From NCBI RefSeq assembly GCF_001653515.1, contig NZ_LYOY01000040.1:930001-994000 (forward strand): a stretch of 64,000 bases of DNA, written 5' to 3'. The number at the start of each line of letters is the position of its first letter. Positions within the stretch are counted from its first letter, which is position 1. Shown here one piece after another: positions 62,261 through 64,000 of this stretch. The DNA comes from Streptomyces sp. ERV7 (GTDB lineage Bacteria; Actinomycetota; Actinomycetes; Streptomycetales; Streptomycetaceae). The translations under genes and the position numbers were made by a program. The notes under the pieces were generated by a model. It was not told the origin of the DNA. It saw nothing but the letters and a program-made list of their open reading frames with translations, and did no database searches.

Positions 62261-64000
62261 GTGGAGAACCTGATTGCGCTGCTCATCGCGGCGCCTCTGC
62301 TCGGAGCGGCCGTCCTGCTGTGCGGCGGGCGGCGGCTCGACGCCGTCGGACACTGGCTGGGCACCCTGCTCGCGGCCGTGTCCTTCGGCCTCGGTGTGGC
62401 GCTCTTCGCCGACATGCTCGGCCGTTCGACCGACAGCCGGGCGGTGCACAAGCACCTGTTCAGCTGGGTCCCGGTGGAGGGCTTCCAGGCCGACGTCGGC
62501 TTCCAGCTCGACCAGCTGTCGATGACCTTCATCCTGCTGATCACCGGTGTGGGCACGCTGATCCACATCTACTCGATCGGCTACATGGAGCACGACGAGA
62601 ACCGCCGCCGCTTCTTCGGCTATCTCAACCTGTTCCTCGCGGCGATGCTGCTCCTGGTCCTCGCCGACAACTACCTGCTCCTGTACGTCGGCTGGGAGGG
62701 CGTCGGTCTGGCGTCCTACCTGCTCATCGGCTTCTGGCAGCACAAGCCGAGCGCGGCGACGGCGGCCAAGAAGGCGTTCCTGGTCAACCGGGTCGGCGAC
62801 ATGGGCCTGTCCATCGCCATCATGGTCATGTTCACCACCTGGGGCTCGTTCGCCTTCTCGACCGTCTTCAACGAGGTCGGCGAGACCGGCGACGGCCGCA
62901 ACACCGCCATCGGCCTGATGCTGCTGCTCGCCGCCTGCGGCAAGTCGGCCCAGGTGCCGCTGCAGTCCTGGCTCGGGGACGCGATGGAGGGCCCGACCCC
63001 GGTCTCGGCCCTGATCCACGCGGCGACGATGGTGACCGCCGGCGTCTATCTGATCACCCGCTCCGGCGTGATCTTCAACGCGGTGCCGGACGTACAGACG
63101 GTCGTGGTGATCGTGGGCGCGGTCACGCTCCTCTTCGGTGCGATCGTCGGTTGCGCCAAGGACGACATCAAGAAGGCCCTGGCGGGCTCGACCATGTCGC
63201 AGATCGGCTACATGATCCTCGCCACCGGCCTCGGCCCCATCGGCTACGCCTTCGCGATCATGCACCTGGTCACCCACGGATTCTTCAAGGCCGGCCTCTT
63301 CCTCGGCGCGGGCTCCGTGATGCACGGGATGAACGACGAGGTCGACATGCGCCGCTACGGCGGCCTCCGTAAGTACATGCCGGTCACCTTCGTCACCTTC
63401 GGCCTCGGCTACCTCGCCATCATCGGCTTCCCGGGCCTGTCCGGCTTCTGGTCCAAGGACAAGATCATCGAGGCGGCCTTCGCCAAGGGCGGCACCGAGG
63501 GCTGGATCCTCGGCGCGGTCACCCTGCTGGGCGCGGCCATCACGGCGTACTACATGACGCGCGTGATGCTGATGACGTTCTTCGGCGAGAAGCGCTGGAA
63601 CGAGGACGAGGTGCACCCGCACGAGTCGCCGAGCACCATGACGATCCCGATGATCGTGCTGGCCTTCGGCTCGGTCCTCGCGGGCGGGCTGTTCAGCATC
63701 AACGAGTCGTTCGTGAAGTGGCTGGAGCCGGTCACCAGCTTCTCGCACGGCGACTCGCCGGTGAGCGAGGGTGTGGTCACCGCGTCCACCGTCGCGGTGC
63801 TGCTGGTCGGCGTCGGTCTCGCCTGGGCGCAGTACGGACGCAGGCCGGTCCCGGCCGTCGCCCCGCGCGGCTCGCTGCTCACCCGGGCCGCCCGCCGCGA
63901 CCTCCTCCAGGACGACTTCAACCACGTGGTCCTGGTCCGCGGCGGCGAGCACCTCACCCGCTCGCTGGTGTACGTCGACCACACCCTGGTCGACGGAGTG
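62261..64000 (+). CDS. nuoL: NADH-quinone oxidoreductase subunit L (runs off window)
   Basis: The first 580 codons of the antiporter-like ND5 subunit; no stop occurs before the window ends. Proton-channel motifs: VGWEGVGLASYLLIGFW with the conserved Glu, CGKSAQVPLQSWLGDAMEGP with Lys, PVSALIHAATMVTAGVYLIT, and LVTHGFFKAGLFLGAGSVMH. The last visible residues are in the region before the long lateral helix. GTG 62261 follows nuoK by 14 bases. nuoM and nuoN are expected beyond the edge. Confidence 0.95.
   Translation, partial: MENLIALLIAAPLLGAAVLLCGGRRLDAVGHWLGTLLAAVSFGLGVALFADMLGRSTDSRAVHKHLFSWVPVEGFQADVGFQLDQLSMTFILLITGVGTLIHIYSIGYMEHDENRRRFFGYLNLFLAAMLLLVLADNYLLLYVGWEGVGLASYLLIGFWQHKPSAATAAKKAFLVNRVGDMGLSIAIMVMFTTWGSFAFSTVFNEVGETGDGRNTAIGLMLLLAACGKSAQVPLQSWLGDAMEGPTPVSALIHAATMVTAGVYLITRSGVIFNAVPDVQTVVVIVGAVTLLFGAIVGCAKDDIKKALAGSTMSQIGYMILATGLGPIGYAFAIMHLVTHGFFKAGLFLGAGSVMHGMNDEVDMRRYGGLRKYMPVTFVTFGLGYLAIIGFPGLSGFWSKDKIIEAAFAKGGTEGWILGAVTLLGAAITAYYMTRVMLMTFFGEKRWNEDEVHPHESPSTMTIPMIVLAFGSVLAGGLFSINESFVKWLEPVTSFSHGDSPVSEGVVTASTVAVLLVGVGLAWAQYGRRPVPAVAPRGSLLTRAARRDLLQDDFNHVVLVRGGEHLTRSLVYVDHTLVDGV

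Overview
The window is from a high-GC actinobacterium, almost certainly a Streptomyces. The evidence is the extreme GC bias at third codon positions, frequent GTG starts with GGAGG-type ribosome sites, SARP regulators, an afsK/afsR/afsS-like locus, twin-arginine and long Ala-rich signal peptides, and a 14-subunit-type nuo operon in the Streptomyces arrangement. I saw no tRNA, rRNA, CRISPR array, integrase or transposase.

Layout. 0.1-0.5 kb: STAS protein. 0.6-10.1 kb: acyl-CoA catabolism region (CoA ligase, acyl-CoA dehydrogenases, enoyl-CoA hydratase, NDP-forming acyl-CoA synthetase, thiolase, TetR). It is tied together by a 15-bp palindromic operator (consensus CTGACGGnnnrTCAG) found six times, the last one in front of an amidohydrolase at 16.6 kb. 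Many genes here are broken: gene heads are joined to unrelated gene tails at several sharp junctions. 10.5-17.9 kb: VOC protein, then an AfsK-like kinase (its usual C-terminal sensor half missing), an AfsS-like repeat protein and AfsR, then the amidohydrolase. 17.9-18.5 kb: array of GC-rich intergenic repeats. 18.5-20.3 kb: small accessory cassette (GntR-like protein, kinase-like protein, His/Asp-tailed protein). 20.5-28.8 kb: secreted VCBS-repeat protein, LuxR response regulator and histidine kinase, MMPL exporter, secreted tripeptidyl-aminopeptidase-like hydrolase. 28.9-34.9 kb: four regulators, a PLP-dependent dehydratase, a STAS protein and an SGNH hydrolase. 35.1-41.7 kb: Tat-exported polysaccharide lyase 8 and small enzymes. 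41.9-46.8 kb: large SARP-type STAND regulator convergent with a DrrAB-like ABC exporter. 46.9-50.5 kb: nadE, truncated GNAT, geranylgeranyl-reductase-family flavoprotein, NlpC/P60 endopeptidase. 51.3-64 kb: nuoA to nuoL (complex I), running off the right edge, with a good Rex operator match in front.

The genes form three working themes. (1) A TetR-controlled CoA-ester degradation regulon, now eroded. (2) The AfsK-AfsR-AfsS signalling chain for secondary metabolism, apparently rewired: kinase without its sensor domain, AfsR with a fresh 30-bp tandem duplication, AfsS with six ENHAG repeats. (3) Respiratory NADH oxidation: NadE makes NAD, complex I oxidises NADH, and a reductase that may saturate menaquinone side chains lies next to it.

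The most notable unexplained signals are the recurrent head-to-tail gene truncations (real decay or assembly collapse), the six-site operator, the AfsK/AfsS junction, and the kinase-like/His-Asp-tail gene pair at 18.8-20.3 kb. All family assignments come from reading the proteins; no searches were run.
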